A stretch of DNA of 64,000 bases from Platerodrilus igneus (GCA_036346225.1 JARFIW010000658.1:1178001-1242000), one strand, 5' to 3'; positions 10,820-22,409 are shown, numbered from the stretch's first letter. The notes: generated from the sequence alone by a model not told the origin. Program-made: numbers and translations.

Positions 10820-12760
10820 CTTCAGTTTGGCCATTATTTCCATCCCTTATCTAACCGTGAACCACTTGTGACATTCCTTTAAAATGGATATAATCATGTT
10901 TCATTTTAATAGTTTCTACACTGGTTAATCCCACTTGTAGGGATAGTGTTATTTTCTTTAAAAATATAATTTTTAGGTTACATGAGTTCCTGATCTAAGA
11001 AAGAATGATTTCTGTATTATATAATGTTGATACTCAAAGGTTGTCAAATTCATTATGGCGGTTTTAATGTTAAGAAATGATAGTATGGTAACTTTGTCCA
11101 GTTTTATGATTTATTGGTTTCGATTGATAATGTATAACGCTGACGCCTGTTGCCTTATCGTTTTGGCACAAAGAACTTTCAAACGCTAAATCATTGCTGA
11201 TTAAAAAATCCAAAAATCTTTCCTCTGAGTTTAGTTATAGGTTTCAAGCAAGATAATATTACATATGTTAGGCAGAAAAAGACTCAAGTAATTTTAAATT
11301 GCAGTCTTAATTTATTTTTCCAAATTTTGCCAAAGATATCTCGAATTGATTTATGGAGGGAAAGCTTTTCGGCTAAGCACCTCATCTTTACCATCCAAAC
11401 ATTTAATATGTAACTTGAGTGGTTAGTTATTCTTGAAGAAAGTGTATCAAACTGATTAAGGCAGTTAGTCATCGAAGTTTGTATATTACCCTACCAGATT
11501 GGTTGCTTTTAATTTTAGGAAAACCTTGGTTTGACAAAAATATGTTGATTCAGAACAACTAGTTTTCGAAGTCCCAGTAGGAACTGGTCAAAACTAAGTC
11601 CAGGAGATAATGGCTTTTGGTAGTGTCCGAAATAAGAGTAGTAAAAAATCATTCATTAGGTATTAATGATTAAATTTCCCAAACTATAACCTACAGTAAC
11701 CGTAAATGAATGAACATTTTCTTCCAGTTAACTGTATAAAATTTATAAACGTACCCACAGTACGTTCTTGTAATTAGACGAAGAATTTAGACAGTAATTT
11801 TGTTCGCCGGAAACGTGTTCTATTAAATTAAATAATTTGTGATATATTTGGTTTTTAAGTTTTGTTTAAGAATGTTTATATATATTTGTAGTGAAAACAT
11901 AATTGTACAGTAGTTATGGATCGGTGTTTTTACAACTAATGTCAGTTCCGCTTTTGTTGCAATAAAATATATTGCAATTACCTGGATGCGTATTTAAAAT
12001 TGAGGTAATTTAACATCTGATTTTGTAAATCTTTCATTCAGTTACCAGTTTTAAGTAGGTGTATTAGTGCTCTTGTTGTAAGCATTTGGTTTTGGTTTGT
12101 TTGCATTAGTGTATTCGATTATTTCTCGAATAATTTTAGGCCAGAATCTGGTCTCGCGTTTTTGCATCTTTTTGTAATTCCCTTTGCGGCTTTTCCCTAG
12201 AAATCCCTGTAATTCAAAATTAGGTGACATCCACGATAATTCCTGATTAAGACATTCAAGGATCTTTTCCAAATACTTACACCACCCGTACCATGGAGTT
12301 AGTAGACAACCATTCGTGTTAGTATATTATAATGTAAGTAAGGGTCGCTATGCTTGCAGCCACGTCAGCAATGCTCCACCCAAAGGCACTACATTGGGAG
12401 TCCTGTTAGCACAGTCGAGATTTTTGCTACGTTTTCTAAATAGAATTTTTAGTGGGGTACTTCACCAGGCGGCTTTGGGGCTTAGCTAGTTCACGTATGA
12501 CTACTAAGTCTGTTACTGGTGTTTGAAGCATTATGTTTTTATTAGGATGCACCGGCCAACTACAGTCGTGCAGGAGAGTGTTCTTTAGTACTAACTGGCA
12601 AAAATTTAAACAAATTTGCCTAATGATTGGAATTTCACCTAGGAGTTATTTTAAGTTACGTTTTTACTACCATTTACCCTGTTAGTTTTTTGATTCGGCA
12701 AGTTTAAAGGGCACCAACAGCGTCTGGGGTATTACGAATTCTGCTGGCCGACGTGTAAAT
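10820..12760 (-). repeat. Inverted member of the 41.6-46.5 kb noncoding repeat family (copy 3)
   Basis: Read on the minus strand, several blocks occur in the same order as in 44840-46320 and 52900-54030. These are the ACTAACTCCATGG/GGTGTAAGTATTTGG block (about 12255-12300), GGATTTCTAGGGAAAAG and AGATTCTGGCC (about 12140-12210), the ACTGGTCAAAAC region (about 11575), TAACATATGTAATATTATC (about 11250-11270), and ATAATGAATTTGACAACCTT (about 11040-11060). The similarity is patchy with insertions, so the element is old. The 73-codon open frame at 12051-12272 lies inside this repeat and is not considered a gene. A gypsy integrase tail in the same orientation sits just upstream (13150-13620), so a link to that element cannot be excluded. 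Confidence 0.6.
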
Positions 12761-13149
12761 CAGGGAATTGTTAATTCTCTTGGAATGGAAATTTTCCACG
12801 CTGTTGTCTGCCATTTTAACAAATTTCTTAAGTTTCGTTGAAATACAACTTAAATTTGACTCTATTTATTCTCCTTCTATAAGTGATTAATTTATTTCAC
12901 CGCAAAATTCTAGAAACTTACAAAAATGTTTTAAACCTTAACTAGGAAACATCAGTTGATGAATTAAATCAGTAGCTCCTATCTCATATATGAAGTTTCG
13001 TTGTTGATGCGGAAATTTGGGTACTGACAACAAAATTAATATAACTAATACAAAACGGTAGGATTCTTATCAAACCAAAGAAAATCGAAAAATTTGTGAA
13101 TCCCTAACTGTGATTTACTTAAAAAAATTTAATGCAAACGTTATCGCAC

Positions 13150-13620
13150 AGAAACATCGAAATTAGAACAAAATAAGGTTTCATATGCTTAACATGCCAA
13201 TTTCCAATATCAGTACCATTTATATTTCTCACATAAAAAACTAAACAAGAGATTTTCCTTATAACAGTACATAACACATACTTCGGTTCAGTTTGTCAAA
13301 AAACTGATTGGACGCATTAGGAAGAACTTTATTTTTACCCCAAACTTTTTCTCCAACCTGAAATGGGATATTTCCTTCGTACATTATATTGGAAAGCACT
13401 ACGAGAATATGAAGCATGAAACATCTTTTGGATTTCAGAAAGAATAGGATGCTCTCAACTTGCACCAATGGATTGTTTATCCTCTGGAGTAATTTCCAAA
13501 TCAGTCACAGGAGTTATTTCTACATAAAATTTTCCTAACAATCTAGTTTTTGATCGTATAAACCCCACATATTTCTGATTTGTAGTCCATCTATTCTACT
13601 AAAAGATGAATTGGCTTAAT
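13150..13620 (-). pseudogene. Ty3/gypsy integrase C-terminal fragment
   Basis: On the minus strand the reading passes through HPILSEIQKMFHASYSRSAF and then QYNVRRK (about 13375-13460), switches frame to FQVGEKVWGKNKVLPNAS and NQFFDKLNR (about 13270-13370), and again to NGTDIGNWHVKHMKPYF (about 13155-13210). This is the order seen at the end of gypsy pol proteins: a helix with YNxRRR, then FxVGDxVWxxNxxLS(D/N)A, then the GPY/F-region ending WHxKxLKPY. At least two frameshifts and several stops are present. The catalytic core is not visible upstream. Confidence 0.7.
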
Positions 13621-13794
13621 CTTACCAGACATTTTAACAAAAAATTATTTTAACCAAACTACTCATGAATTAAATGTACAACAATCGGAAATCTTTCCGC
13701 TAAGAAAATTCGAGCTACTTGCTAGAACCAATTTTCGTCTAACTTATAACTAAACTGCCACTACAAATAAAAGTGCCCTACATCGCATAAGTCT

Positions 13795-13955
13795 TCTAGA
13801 GTGAGCGACTCTATTACGAGCCTCCCCAGATTAACTCATCCAAAAACAGTAGCATTCTCAACCTTGAGAACGATGGCGACTAACTCATCACAAGTCTCGC
13901 CTAGACTAGCGCACTGTTAGAGCGACCAACTCAACACGAGTGTCGCATCGTCTAA
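13795..13955. repeat. Degenerate short tandem motif, GCGAC...ACTC...TCGC
   Basis: Three loosely repeated units occur at about 13803, 13874 and 13921 (GCGACTCTATTACGAG, GCGACTAACTCATCACAAG, GCGACCAACTCAACACGAG). The first unit recurs at 14543 (GCGACTCTATTACGA). Two of the units end with GTCTCGC or GTGTCGC, so they could form small GCGAC/GTCGC hairpins. The block is GC-rich compared with its surroundings. Confidence 0.4.
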
Positions 13956-13959
13956 TATA

Positions 13960-15222
13960 CGCCCACCGTGTCGCGATGCCGGTGAAACAATACCATGCCT
14001 GTGTAAAAAATGCAGGCTTTTTACGTTATCACGACAGTAAAGCAAAGCGTGCAACAAAAACAAAACGTGCCCCGCCTAATCGAATACAAATGTAATAAAA
14101 TCGGGTTTCACCTTCGAGAAACAGAGCAACAAACAGGCGCCACGTTGGAGATACACTTACTACAGTTTTATACTTTAAAGATATAAAGTCTTAAAAACTG
14201 TATGTCTGCGGCTAACTTGGCTATTATCCCTAGGAAGAGTTAGAGGGCGGTCGGGGCTGAATAAAAAAAAATCCAATTTCAAATTGGATGCTACTGTATT
14301 TAATACGTATGAATTACTTTTGAAGGGCAGATACAGACAACCCTTTCGTGTTGATTAATACTTATTCTCCATCAAAGTTCTTGGATAAATATAAGGTGAC
14401 AATATATAGGGTAAATCTTGTGTCAATCAATTAGATGCATTTTCCAACAACAACAAAAATATTTTAACATATATAGCTCTTAAATTACAAAACACTAAGA
14501 ATTAAAGCACAATCTTAATTTTTAAACTAAACCTTACCATCAGCGACTCTATTACGAACATCTTGGAGATTGGAATAGGAATGATAAAGCTATCAAAGCG
14601 GTTCATAAGGAAGATTCGTCCACGAAATCCTATCTACACGAAACTATGCAAAAGAAGACATGCTTAACAAAATTAAGACGAACCACCAGCGACGTGTATA
14701 AAATAATCCGAAAAATCTTGAAATTTATGAGAAGAATATTGTATTCACCTACAATGTTTAATGTTAAGCGACTATTTTAATCGATTACCTTGAAGTTTTG
14801 ACGACCTTCACAACACAATTTTGAACTTATGCAATGCACTTGAAGCAAATAATTCATTATTACAATAAAGTATGGAATTTAACCTTGCAATAGAATTAAA
14901 ATGAAATAGTTGATTGTTTGTTGTTTCTATCTGGAACTAAAATTTGCTATGAATATGAAAACTTATTTAGAATTTATAATAATTAATTCGACGAACTTGT
15001 TCATTTTTTCTTTTATAAAAAAATTCTTATAAATTATGCTATGTTGGTGTATTAATTAAATGAAATATGTTAAATGTAAAAAAACCTTATTTAATAGGTT
15101 ATGGAAATATACTAGAATTTGTTTTTCTTTTTGGCGGTTTTTCAAATAACTAATGAATTAGAGTTTTATTTTAAATGTATCGTATGATTTTTATAGAGCT
15201 ATTACACTGAAATCAAAATTTT
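13960..15222. other. Unassigned spacer
   Basis: A GC-richer part to about 14260 may be part of an LTR-element end, judging from the gypsy integrase fragment nearby, but I could not define repeats or a primer-binding site. From 14280 on the DNA is AT-rich; CCAATTTCAAATTGG at about 14272 is a small palindrome. Confidence 0.3.
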
Positions 15223-15223
15223 A

Positions 15224-15330
15224 CAGGGTGTTTCAATAATAAGTTGTCGGTTTTAATTTTCTTATCCCTTTTCTTATCTGATTTTTATATGTCGTAACGC
15301 CCAAAAGTTACAAGTCATTCAGAAATTTTG
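15224..15330. repeat. Isolated end of the CAGGGTGC repeat family
   Basis: TA followed by CAGGGTGTTTC starts here, and CTTATCTGATTTTTAT then GTAACGC follow at 15273-15303. The same succession (CAGGGTGC, then TTATCTGATTTA, then GTAACGC) is found at both ends of the 41635-46461 element. The other end was not found. Confidence 0.5.
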
Positions 15331-15499
15331 AATAAATGTGGTGTCTTTCTGACAAATTGTTACACATGTTTATGTGGGGAGTCAAATTGGTGAACACTTC
15401 AATATTATGCCTCCAATGCTCGAAGAGGACATTGCTTGAAAATTATACTCCACGTCCACAACTATAGGCACTATCCTAAAGCGAATATAGTCATTACGA

Positions 15500-17450
15500 C
15501 TGTTATACCTTTATTTTATAAATACTCCTCAGTAGCACTATTCCTCAACAAATAAATTCATTTACCGTTAACTTTATTACATCCAAATCAAATTCAACGT
15601 CTACTCTAATATGAATTTTCCCATTATTTTCCTTAGAATTCCTTGTAATTAAGTGAATGAATTTTTATTTTTAAATACGGAGGGATTGTGTTTGTTAAAT
15701 AAACATATTTATTCTTATCCTAAATCAAGCATTTGGTTTAACAGTAATCAGATCACCCTATATCTGTAATGTTCACAGTATGCAGGAGCAGTAGTCACTT
15801 TTGAGTCGCTGGACCGAGATACAGTTTTATGTAATAAATGTTTCATTAACATGAATATGTACATATTACTAGGTTTATATATTTTTTAACAATATCACGT
15901 AATTTATCAATTATTTCTTATTGCCTATTAAATATCTTTCTATGCTGTTTTGATTCTAACAAAACTTTTTGCTAGAACAATATTTCTTTGGCTATTGTTA
16001 CGTTTCTTTCTTCCAGTTTCATTTTTTCTCTTAAATTCCATGCCTCTATCATTCTTTTCCTTAAGTAATCTAAGCTACTTCGTCTCAAATAATTGTTTTT
16101 TGGTTCTAGTTCTTACAGGACTTACAAAAATGTACGTATTATTTGGCATGCAAAAATGCTAAGAAACGCAGACAAAATTTATGAAAAATACAAAAACAGT
16201 GATTGCTAATTTAAATATTCTAAATGAACGAAAAATCTCTGCGATAAATAAATACAAAAAGGAAATTTCAAAAGGCGACAAGTGACTACAAAAAGTGTAC
16301 CTATACAAATACTTAATGCGAGTATTTAAATCGCATACGATTATGTCTAATGTAGTCATTTTACTGAAGCAGTATAGAAATTAAAGCAATAAATGAAAGT
16401 ACCTACAATGTTTCTACGAAAATTTACTTTGTGATGGCCTGTTATTGCAACTATAAGCGTACATGTGTTTTCAGTTGTAACAAAACTAACTTCTTTCGGT
16501 ATATGTGCTGGTTCTTGATTTAAATTTTCATTTACATTCAATGTTTCATCTCCGCAATTAAAATTTGCAGGTTCTTCCACTAAATCTAACAGTTTTTTGT
16601 TTAAGGATTGAAACATCAAATAAAAGTTTACAACAATCTCCAATAGCTATATGTGAAGCAATAGAATATTCATGCTCACTTTGGAAATAAACAATATTTT
16701 CTTCGGCTTGCATAACATCCCTTGCAGCACACTCTCTAGTTTCGTTCCCAACTTCACTTATTTTCAACTTTTATTTTCTTATTTATTTTTGTTTGTAATT
16801 CTCCAAATAGATCGTACAATTTTTAAAGCAAAACATCTTTTTCAGAACAAGATTCTTCAGTATCCGACCTATACTTATTTAAGTATATTAGAAAATATCA
16901 AGGAAATTATATTTGCATTAAATGTACCTTTTTTATCGTTTGAGTCTTTAATTTTCCATTAATCCAATAAGATTTGTATATGTTGTCAAAGTGTTTTCAC
17001 GAATTACGCTTTTTGAGTTAAGTGTAAGACACTATTTTTTAGTTCTACACAAGGAGCATATCCGTTTTCAAAATAATTTCGACACCTAACTTCACGGAGA
17101 AGCATAACATCATCTGGTATTTAAAGCGTTGACGTTTTTATCTTTTTCGTGTGTTATAAACTTGGACATTATATCTGTAATTACGGAAACAACACCACAA
17201 AAAGGCACCTAATTTCACAATGATTATACAGAAGACGAACCAATAAATATAAATTTGTAGGTTAGAAATTTGGTACATGTCAAGATTAACTTGCCTTAAA
17301 TAAAAGCATTCCTTGCACAAATTTAAATTAAATAAAGGTAGCCTGTATTTTATTAAAATACAAAATAAAAGATGTGTTAATCGCACATGCGTAGACGTAA
17401 AATAAAGAAAAAAATTAATAAAATAGATTGGAAAAATTAAGGTTGTCATA
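15500..17450. other. AT-rich spacer with unrecognised minus-strand open frames
   Basis: Overlapping minus-strand frames at 16159-16359, 16356-16643 and 16558-16767 read in near-succession (a charged part with NFNCGDETLNVNENLNQEP and an EENIVYFQSEHEYS part). This may be one decayed coding region of about 200 codons with frameshifts, most likely from an old transposon, but no domain was recognised. A hydrophobic plus-strand frame at 15950-16162 and a minus-strand frame at 17138-17533 (131 codons, several hydrophobic stretches) also lack recognisable motifs. Confidence 0.3.
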
Positions 17451-17539
17451 ACAATAGTATGGCATACTACACCAATAACAAAAACAACACCAATCACAGT
17501 ATTCCCTTTCGGGATAACCAAACCTAGCACCATTTTCTG

Positions 17540-17800
17540 GAAGGATATGCGGAGTATAGTTCTAGACTACTACACTAATTCTACTCCCAACAACATTCAC
17601 AATCTTTCTTCACATCTCTCGGTTCCTACACACTTCCTTTGCCTCTGCAACACTCATACATTGCTTTTAGCATGCCCTTTTGATCCTCAGGCTTCTCACC
17701 TGTTGTTCTTTCAGAACCTTCTCTACTTCATCCAACCATCTTTTACGTGGTCTGTCCTTTGCAACTCTACCAGTCATTTTGCTTGCATATATGCGTTTGG
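17540..17800 (-). pseudogene. LINE pol C-terminal fragment
   Basis: On the minus strand the reading TGRVAKDRPRKRWLDEVEKV followed by LKEQQVRSLRIKRACLEQ and AEAKEVCRNRE matches the arginine-rich C-terminal tail (GRPRKRWxDxVxxDLxxxGV...A.DR..W) of many LINE pol proteins. Only this tail is present. The plus-strand 87-codon open frame over the same bases is its shadow. Confidence 0.65.
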
Positions 17801-17804
17801 TAAG

Positions 17805-17839
17805 TCATAGTATGCCATGCCACTCATGGCATACTATGA
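17805..17839. repeat. Perfect 14-bp inverted repeat with 7-base loop
   Basis: TCATAGTATGCCAT at 17805-17818 is followed by seven bases and by its exact complement ATGGCATACTATGA at 17826-17839. A related odd-length palindrome, TAGTATGGCATACTA, lies at 17455-17469, so the LINE tail between them is bracketed by the same motif. Confidence 0.8.
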
Positions 17840-19300
17840 TTAAATAACATTATTTTTATCCTGACCACTCTTGAATCATCCTACGCTGATTGTTTCTATA
17901 TATAATTCCTAAATCAATATTTTCAGACATTCACATTTAATTATTATTAATATAAACATTTACTAAACACAGATATTTACACGGTTAAACTTAATTTATA
18001 AATATTATTTATTTGCAAAACTCTAATTTCGATAAGTGTCTTTTTCAAAAAATTCAGCTTTTAGGAAAACTTTTTAGCTCATATTCGGATTCGGCATTAA
18101 AAAAATACATTAGAATTAAGCAAAATGTTTGTGTTACACAGCTTTTGTAAACCTGTGTTATTTTTTAGGGTAGGTACAAGGTCTCTTTTAATCCGCCCCA
18201 AAATTCAAATATATAACATAAAAGACAAAAAGATTATAAACAATTTAATATTATTGGAACACGCTATTTGAAATAATACTTTTTTCAACCTTTTTTGCTG
18301 TTTTGTTGCTCTTTAACTCGATTGAATGCACTTAAATCTTTAACGTTCAGGTAACAAGAACAAAAAACAATTAGAAATTTCATTTGATTTATGCCAGCTT
18401 TACATACAATTCTCATTGAGTGAAATAAATATTAAGTTAAAGTGGATTGGGGTAAGTACTGACAAGTTATATAAATACTTAACGCTATCGGTGTCAAACG
18501 TTTGGGCTTTTGTTACAGTTTAATTCAATTTAAATAGGAAGCAAATTTTCTTCGTAAATTTTGGTAGGAAGTTTTAAAAAATGTCAACTGCGATACATTT
18601 TCCCCGAATAAGGAGTAAGTGTAAAACAAAGCATTTTAAACATGTTACGAAGTAAGGCAAAATTGATATTCTTTTAAATAAAACTACAATAGAAAAGGAT
18701 CTAAAATAAATTAACAGTAAGTAGTTATATACCGCTAGTGCGTTGTTTTATAAAACATTAAATATTAGAAAAGAATTTTTAAAATTTAGTTAGTTAATCG
18801 AGCTTTCATAACAAGGAAGCATCCTAAAAAATTTAGAAGCTTTGGTAGTTTACATTTAATAACGTTGCTATTACAATATAATGCTAAATTAGGATAAATA
18901 GTAAAGCACCTAGTGCAATATATTCAGACAGTAATAAATATCGGGTCGTTACACCCCTTCGTATTAAATTCAGAAAAATTACAGATAGACAGACGCTCGA
19001 GAAATAACCGGCATATTAAAGTTATTTGTACAAATTCACACGACTTCAAAAAGATCATTAAACATCGAATCGGACCGTTACACCATTACACTCCAATAAT
19101 TACATCTATAATAAATGTGTCGGAAACAAAAACAAATGGCGCCTCTTCTGGAGTATAAAATGTAATAGCGTGGGAACACAATGATAGTTCACACATACAG
19201 AACAATTTTAACCTTAAAAATCTAGCAGTTTAGACACATTACTGAGAACGAAGACATTGGGTAATAACCCTACGACGTTATAATCCCAGGATAATAGTAG
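17840..19300. other. AT-rich spacer
   Basis: No transposon or gene was recognised. An 81-codon frame at 18913-19158 has no motif and ordinary composition; it is listed only as unsupported. Confidence 0.3.
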
Positions 19301-19364
19301 GAGGGAATCATTTTGGATCACATTATTGGATAGCAGCGATCCACCTCTCAAAACTCGATCGCGG

Positions 19365-19550
19365 TATAAAACGACCGTTGAATGACTGGTGCGTTTAAGT
19401 TTACGGGGCGATATTTAAAGATCGAGGCTGCCGGGAATTAGACAGGCATTCGGACGCGGCTAAACGCGAATATTGTATACCGATCTTGTGAAAAAAAGAC
19501 CAGTAGTTTGAAGCTATTGGTCAACCGCAACAAGCTGAAATTTTACTTGT
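19365..19550 (+). promoter_or_regulatory. Candidate TATA promoter and short first exon
   Basis: Within a GC-richer block, a TATA box (GGTATAAAACG, TATAAAA at 19365-19371) is followed about 25-30 bases later by GACTGGTGCGTTTAAG, and by a good splice donor (CTT/GTAAGTAG, donor at 19549). The interval contains no long open frame. It may be an internal promoter with a noncoding exon, or the promoter of an LTR that I do not recognise. Evidence is compositional and motif-based only. Confidence 0.3.
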
Positions 19551-19569
19551 AAGTAGTCCTGGCCGTTGA

Positions 19570-20600
19570 TGCGGATGGAATTCTGAAAGAATGAAATAAA
19601 AACTATAAATTAATTAAATTATACCCATTACATGCTCTTTGGGGCGTGTAAGTATTGTAATTGATTGTTAACATGCATAAATGTGTGGGGTCTATTCTTA
19701 ATAAGAACTATTAATGTTGATGCAGTAAATTAATTGCATCGAACGTTTCTACATAAAAGTTCGTTTGGTTATAGGATAATTACCTAATAAAAATTACCTT
19801 CATTAAATTTCGACGAATATTATTGATAACCTTAGGTTTTGTAGCTACACTCAGAGTTTGCCGCATTAGGGTAGATCAAAGTTTTTGTTACTTTTTTGTT
19901 GTTATTTACTATTTTGTAAATTATGTTTTACAATATAGGTTAGATATACACGAACTAAAGTTTTTCTTTGTTTATTTTGAATTAGTAAGAAGTAATACAA
20001 GTGTAATCGAGGTTCCATCAACCTCTAACTGCAGTAGAAGCCTCTAAACCATCTCTATGAATATCTATCTTTCGGGTAGGCTTGGGCTTTTCCTCAATTG
20101 GGTAGACGCTCAAAGGGTTTATTGGACAAAGAAAGTTTAAAGACCTTTCAAAGCAAATGTATAAGTAATTAGCAAAAGTGTTAGAATTTATACACCCCTA
20201 CAAGCAATGTATTTGCTTTTGTAGAACCCAGCTCCATCACTGAAAGCTAGTCGGTGCACTATTTTACTGTTACGCTACTCCGCCTTTGTAGAGAAAAATT
20301 AATTCAGAAGCTTAACATCAATTCGACACGTTACAGTTGCTTATTGTTAGGAAAGTGTTACAAACAAAAATATTAAAATGAAGGTTCTCACTCATATTTT
20401 TGCACATATTAATCGTTATCCAGATATTCGTGTCGTCATTTTTGGAAACGGTCGGTGAATATACCACACGTCCATTGTATACGGATATGCATTGAATCTG
20501 CTCTTGCGTATTAACGTGCTGGAAGTGGTATCTATAGATGGAGCATAAATTAACATTACCATGCTATGAAGAAGCAATTATTGCACTCAATACAATTTTT
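19570..20600. other. AT-rich spacer
   Basis: No gene recognised. A 74-codon frame at 19823-20047 shows hydrophobic, low-complexity sequence without motifs. Confidence 0.3.
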
Positions 20601-20619
20601 TCCAATTTGGACCGTTTGT

Positions 20620-20905
20620 CTTCTACCATCCTACATATCGCTTTCTGGCGTGATCACTTCCACTCTCCTCGCAAAAGAAAATTTGTATTAACTAGATTTC
20701 TTCTCCCATGCGAATAACGTTGATTGGGATGCCGGTTTTTTTCCAAAACGCACAGCGAAGTTCCTCAAAATGTCTTCCATTGACTTCTTCGTATTTCGAG
20801 GTTTGTGAACCCACATAGAAGCCACCAAACGCTCCTCAACACTGAAAACCCTTGTATCCGCCACGGTTTAATTTCATCTACTGACATTTTGCTCCCCGCT
20901 ATCAC
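20620..20905 (-). pseudogene. Helix-turn-helix (DUF4817-like) transposase N-terminal fragment
   Basis: On the minus strand, after a frameshift near 20860, the reading is VFSVEERLVASMWVHKPRNT then KKSMEDILRNFAVRFGKKP and ASQSTLFAWEKKSS (about 20710-20855). This resembles the N-terminal helix-turn-helix that precedes many insect Tc1/mariner-like transposases (xxEERxxIV...G...SxxxVxRxFxxRFP..PxPSxSTIxxWxKKF). The next expected segment (RTGSVxDKxRSGRP) is not convincing, and no DDE catalytic region follows. Family level only; a decayed fragment. Confidence 0.4.
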
Positions 20906-21179
20906 TACCAAAGTGAACGTGATGTCGCAGTTTATCTGCATGTCCAACTGTCTTAGGCTAATATGTAAAAGGAATTCACGGCCAAGGTGCAATTTTAACG
21001 GTATACGTATGTCATTCCCTCTCCATCCTATATATAAACTTCCGGTTCCATAACCATAATAAGACGGTTAATAATTTATTTAATTCCAATAGCTTTGCTT
21101 TAGTGGTAGGGATTATGCAGACACTATTAATTATTGGACGCTTAAATAAACCTGACTTAACTGAAATGATTAGCCTTAA

Positions 21180-21295
21180 ATTTTTAAACCCGGCCCGAAT
21201 GCGTGCCAGGGTTGGGCCGGACTGATCAGTTTTCACCGGGCCGGGCTGGTGGTGCAGAATGCCGAACGGGTTTCGCTTTTTGAAAGCCATCCCTA
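21180..21295. other. GC-rich block with GGGCCGG motifs
   Basis: CCCGGCCCG, GGGCCGG and GGGCCGGGC occur within 60 bases in otherwise AT-rich DNA. A minus-strand open frame (21012-21290, 92 codons) crosses it but matches nothing I know. Could be the end of an unknown transposon. Confidence 0.3.
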
Positions 21296-21426
21296 GCTTA
21301 GTTGCTTTTGGACCATAAGAGCTTAATTACAATTAACGAAAAACAGTAAATAAGATAAGTATTTCTGTTGGCAGTATTTTAACATATATGACATATATGA
21401 TGCACTGTAAGTACTAAGAGGTTGTG

Positions 21427-21587
21427 TGAATGTAGTGAATTAGTTATCTTCCTAGGCTCCTGCTACTTTGTACTAATGAATCTTTTTTTGTTGTAATTAT
21501 AGCTTTAGGTTGTTGATACTACTTGTCATATTTCTGTAAACTAGTAGTGTCATTTTATTGCTGAATAAAGCCAAGGTTTATACCTCA
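21427..21587 (+). repeat. 5' LTR of the gypsy element
   Basis: Begins TGAATGTAGTGAATTAG and ends TTTATACCTCA. Shares TTCCTAG, CCTGCTACTTTGTACTAATG, GCTTTAGGTTGTTGATAC and GCTGAATAAAGCC with 25256-25422. The AATAAA polyadenylation signal lies about 25 bases before the end. Confidence 0.85.
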
Positions 21588-21613
21588 ATTTCTTCACCAA
21601 TAAGATATTAGTA

Positions 21614-22360
21614 TGGACAAACCACTAAAACCCGATAAACTTTAGATCGACACCAACGCGGTTGACTTTCATAGGTTCTGGACTCACTAGTACAAGACAT
21701 TAACTAATTTTATTGAGGCTGCAAAGGCTAGTGACACTCACAAACTAAACCTGCTCATCAGTCATGTAGCACCCTTAGTATACGAACATATGAGCCAGTG
21801 CTAATCGTTTAAGGATGCTGTGGCCGTTCTAAAATCACTTTATGTTAAGCCGAAAAATGAAATTTTTGCCAGATAGTCATTAGCTACTTGCCGACAGGAA
21901 CCAGGAGAATCAATTTATCGGTACTTTCAAGCCTTGAAAGTACTAGGCAAAGAATGTGAGTTCATAGCTGTCTCCGCGGAACAGAATAAAAATGATTTCA
22001 TCCGTGATGCTTTCATAAATGGATTATCGTCATCTAATATTCGTCAAAGGTTATTGGAAAACATTACTTTAGAATTGCAAAATGCTTATAATAAAGCGAG
22101 GTCTCTAGAAATGGTTCAACTACAGTCTGAGATGTACTCTTCTGATTCTAAATTTGTAAATACTGTCACTAACGACGGAATGATGGATCAAGTCGAAAGC
22201 GATTAGAATAAGGTAGCTCTATTGTCAGTAGTGCAAATATACTATTTCTGCGGTGGAAGTAAGCATACCTGGAGACCTTGCTCTGCCAAAAATTCTACAT
22301 GTTTCAAAGTGGTAAGATAGGGCACTATTCGAAAATTTGTAAAAGTAAACCAAAACCTTC
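21614..22360 (+). pseudogene. gypsy gag with zinc knuckle, broken
   Basis: From ATG 21614 a frame with internal stops encodes a capsid-like protein: LTNFIEAAKASDTHKLNLL, an LKSLYVKPKNEIFAR segment, and then an uninterrupted part at 21934-22206 including RDAFINGLSSSNIRQRLLE, the capsid C-terminal helix pattern common in insect gypsy gag. At 22240-22345 two zinc knuckles are readable in different frames: YFCGGSKHTWRPC and, after a frameshift, SGKIGHYSKICKSK (the first cysteine of the second knuckle is lost to the shift). Gag packages the RNA in cytoplasmic particles. Nonfunctional here. Confidence 0.75.
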
Positions 22361-22409
22361 TAGTGAGGCACCAACCAACGCTTCTGCTATGGTTTCAGCG
22401 ATGGTCCCT

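Noticed and set aside
12051..12272. 73-codon minus-strand open frame that looked like a possible exon
   Set aside because: The same stretch is a repeat shared with 45060-45190 and 53100-53220, where it is not open.
15950..16162. Hydrophobic 70-codon frame that could be a membrane protein
   Set aside because: T-rich sequence gives F- and L-rich translations by composition; no start context, homologue or splice signal supports it.
20530..20700. Plus-strand peptide YEEAIIALNTIFSN, recalling the start of folylpolyglutamate synthase
   Set aside because: The next expected motif (the P-loop GTKGKGS) is absent, and the minus strand gives a better transposase-like match just downstream.
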